A DNA stretch of 64,000 nt, from the NCBI RefSeq assembly GCF_007679495.1, contig NZ_VEGP01000013.1:1-64000 (forward strand). The letters run 5' to 3'. The stretch comes from Paenibacillus sp. 32O-W (GTDB lineage: Bacteria > Bacillota > Bacilli > Paenibacillales > NBRC-103111). A program made the position numbers and the translations under genes. This document shows, one piece after another, positions 63,975-64,000 of this stretch (within the stretch, counting starts at the first letter, position 1; each line of letters opens with the position of its first letter). Under the pieces are notes generated by a model that saw nothing but the letters and a program-made list of their open reading frames with translations, made no database searches and was not told where the DNA came from.

Positions 63975-64000
63975 ACTATCTTAAGGAATACGCAGACAGG

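Overview
The window is chromosomal DNA from an endospore-forming Firmicute. Paenibacillus or a close relative (Cohnella-like Paenibacillaceae) fits best. The evidence is gpr and spoIIP, the Bacillus-type order of the late-competence, translation and heat-shock genes, the addAB-sbcDC block, a copper-amine-oxidase-like stalk-domain protein, and large YtdP/Lpl-type sugar ABC systems. A TCP-1-like chaperonin lies inside the dnaK operon.

The backbone follows the Bacillus subtilis comE-to-yqeY order: comEA-comEB-comEC, holA, rpsT, gpr, spoIIP, yqxA, lepA, hemW, hrcA-grpE-dnaK-dnaJ, prmA, rsmE, mtaB, a yqeW-like phosphate transporter, rpsU and yqeY. Several blocks are added to it. metY lies between comEA and comEB. 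A 14-kb block lies between comEC and holA (about 5.8-19.6 kb): a stalk-domain protein, a broken HD-domain gene, an AraC-regulated oligosaccharide ABC system with two tandem binding lipoproteins, a fumarylacetoacetase-like enzyme and an ECF sigma/anti-sigma pair. A 6.5-kb block splits gpr from spoIIP (22.5-29.0 kb): a GntR/LacI regulator, a decayed binding-protein gene, an ABC ATPase, a fused permease and a HAD hydrolase. Two small stress-like genes lie between dnaJ and prmA, an M50 protease between prmA and rsmE, a Nudix hydrolase and deoC after mtaB, and a DUF1992 protein, addBA, sbcDC and a HIT protein before rpsU.

The heat-shock operon at 34.6-41.3 kb carries a perfect CIRCE operator and reads hrcA - archaeal-like (group III) chaperonin - grpE - dnaK - dnaJ. 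DNA handling is strong: ComEA/ComEC bring DNA in, and AddAB and SbcCD process ends. Housekeeping translation genes with near-consensus promoters close the window.

The intergenic space holds at least four families of short non-coding repeats. Family 1 (four copies, about 135-148 bp) has imperfect terminal inverted repeats of about 30 bp and a central hairpin whose sequence changes but whose pairing is kept. Family 2 (three copies, 91-95 bp) carries two hairpins and starts, in every copy, directly after the T-tract of an intrinsic terminator. Family 3 (two copies) has a hairpin core; one copy replaces the end of an HD-domain gene and the other is split by a family 2 element. Family 4 consists of AACTAACTGG-type palindromes. 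These repeats and the in-operon chaperonin are the most unusual content. All calls come from reading the sequence; no database search was run.
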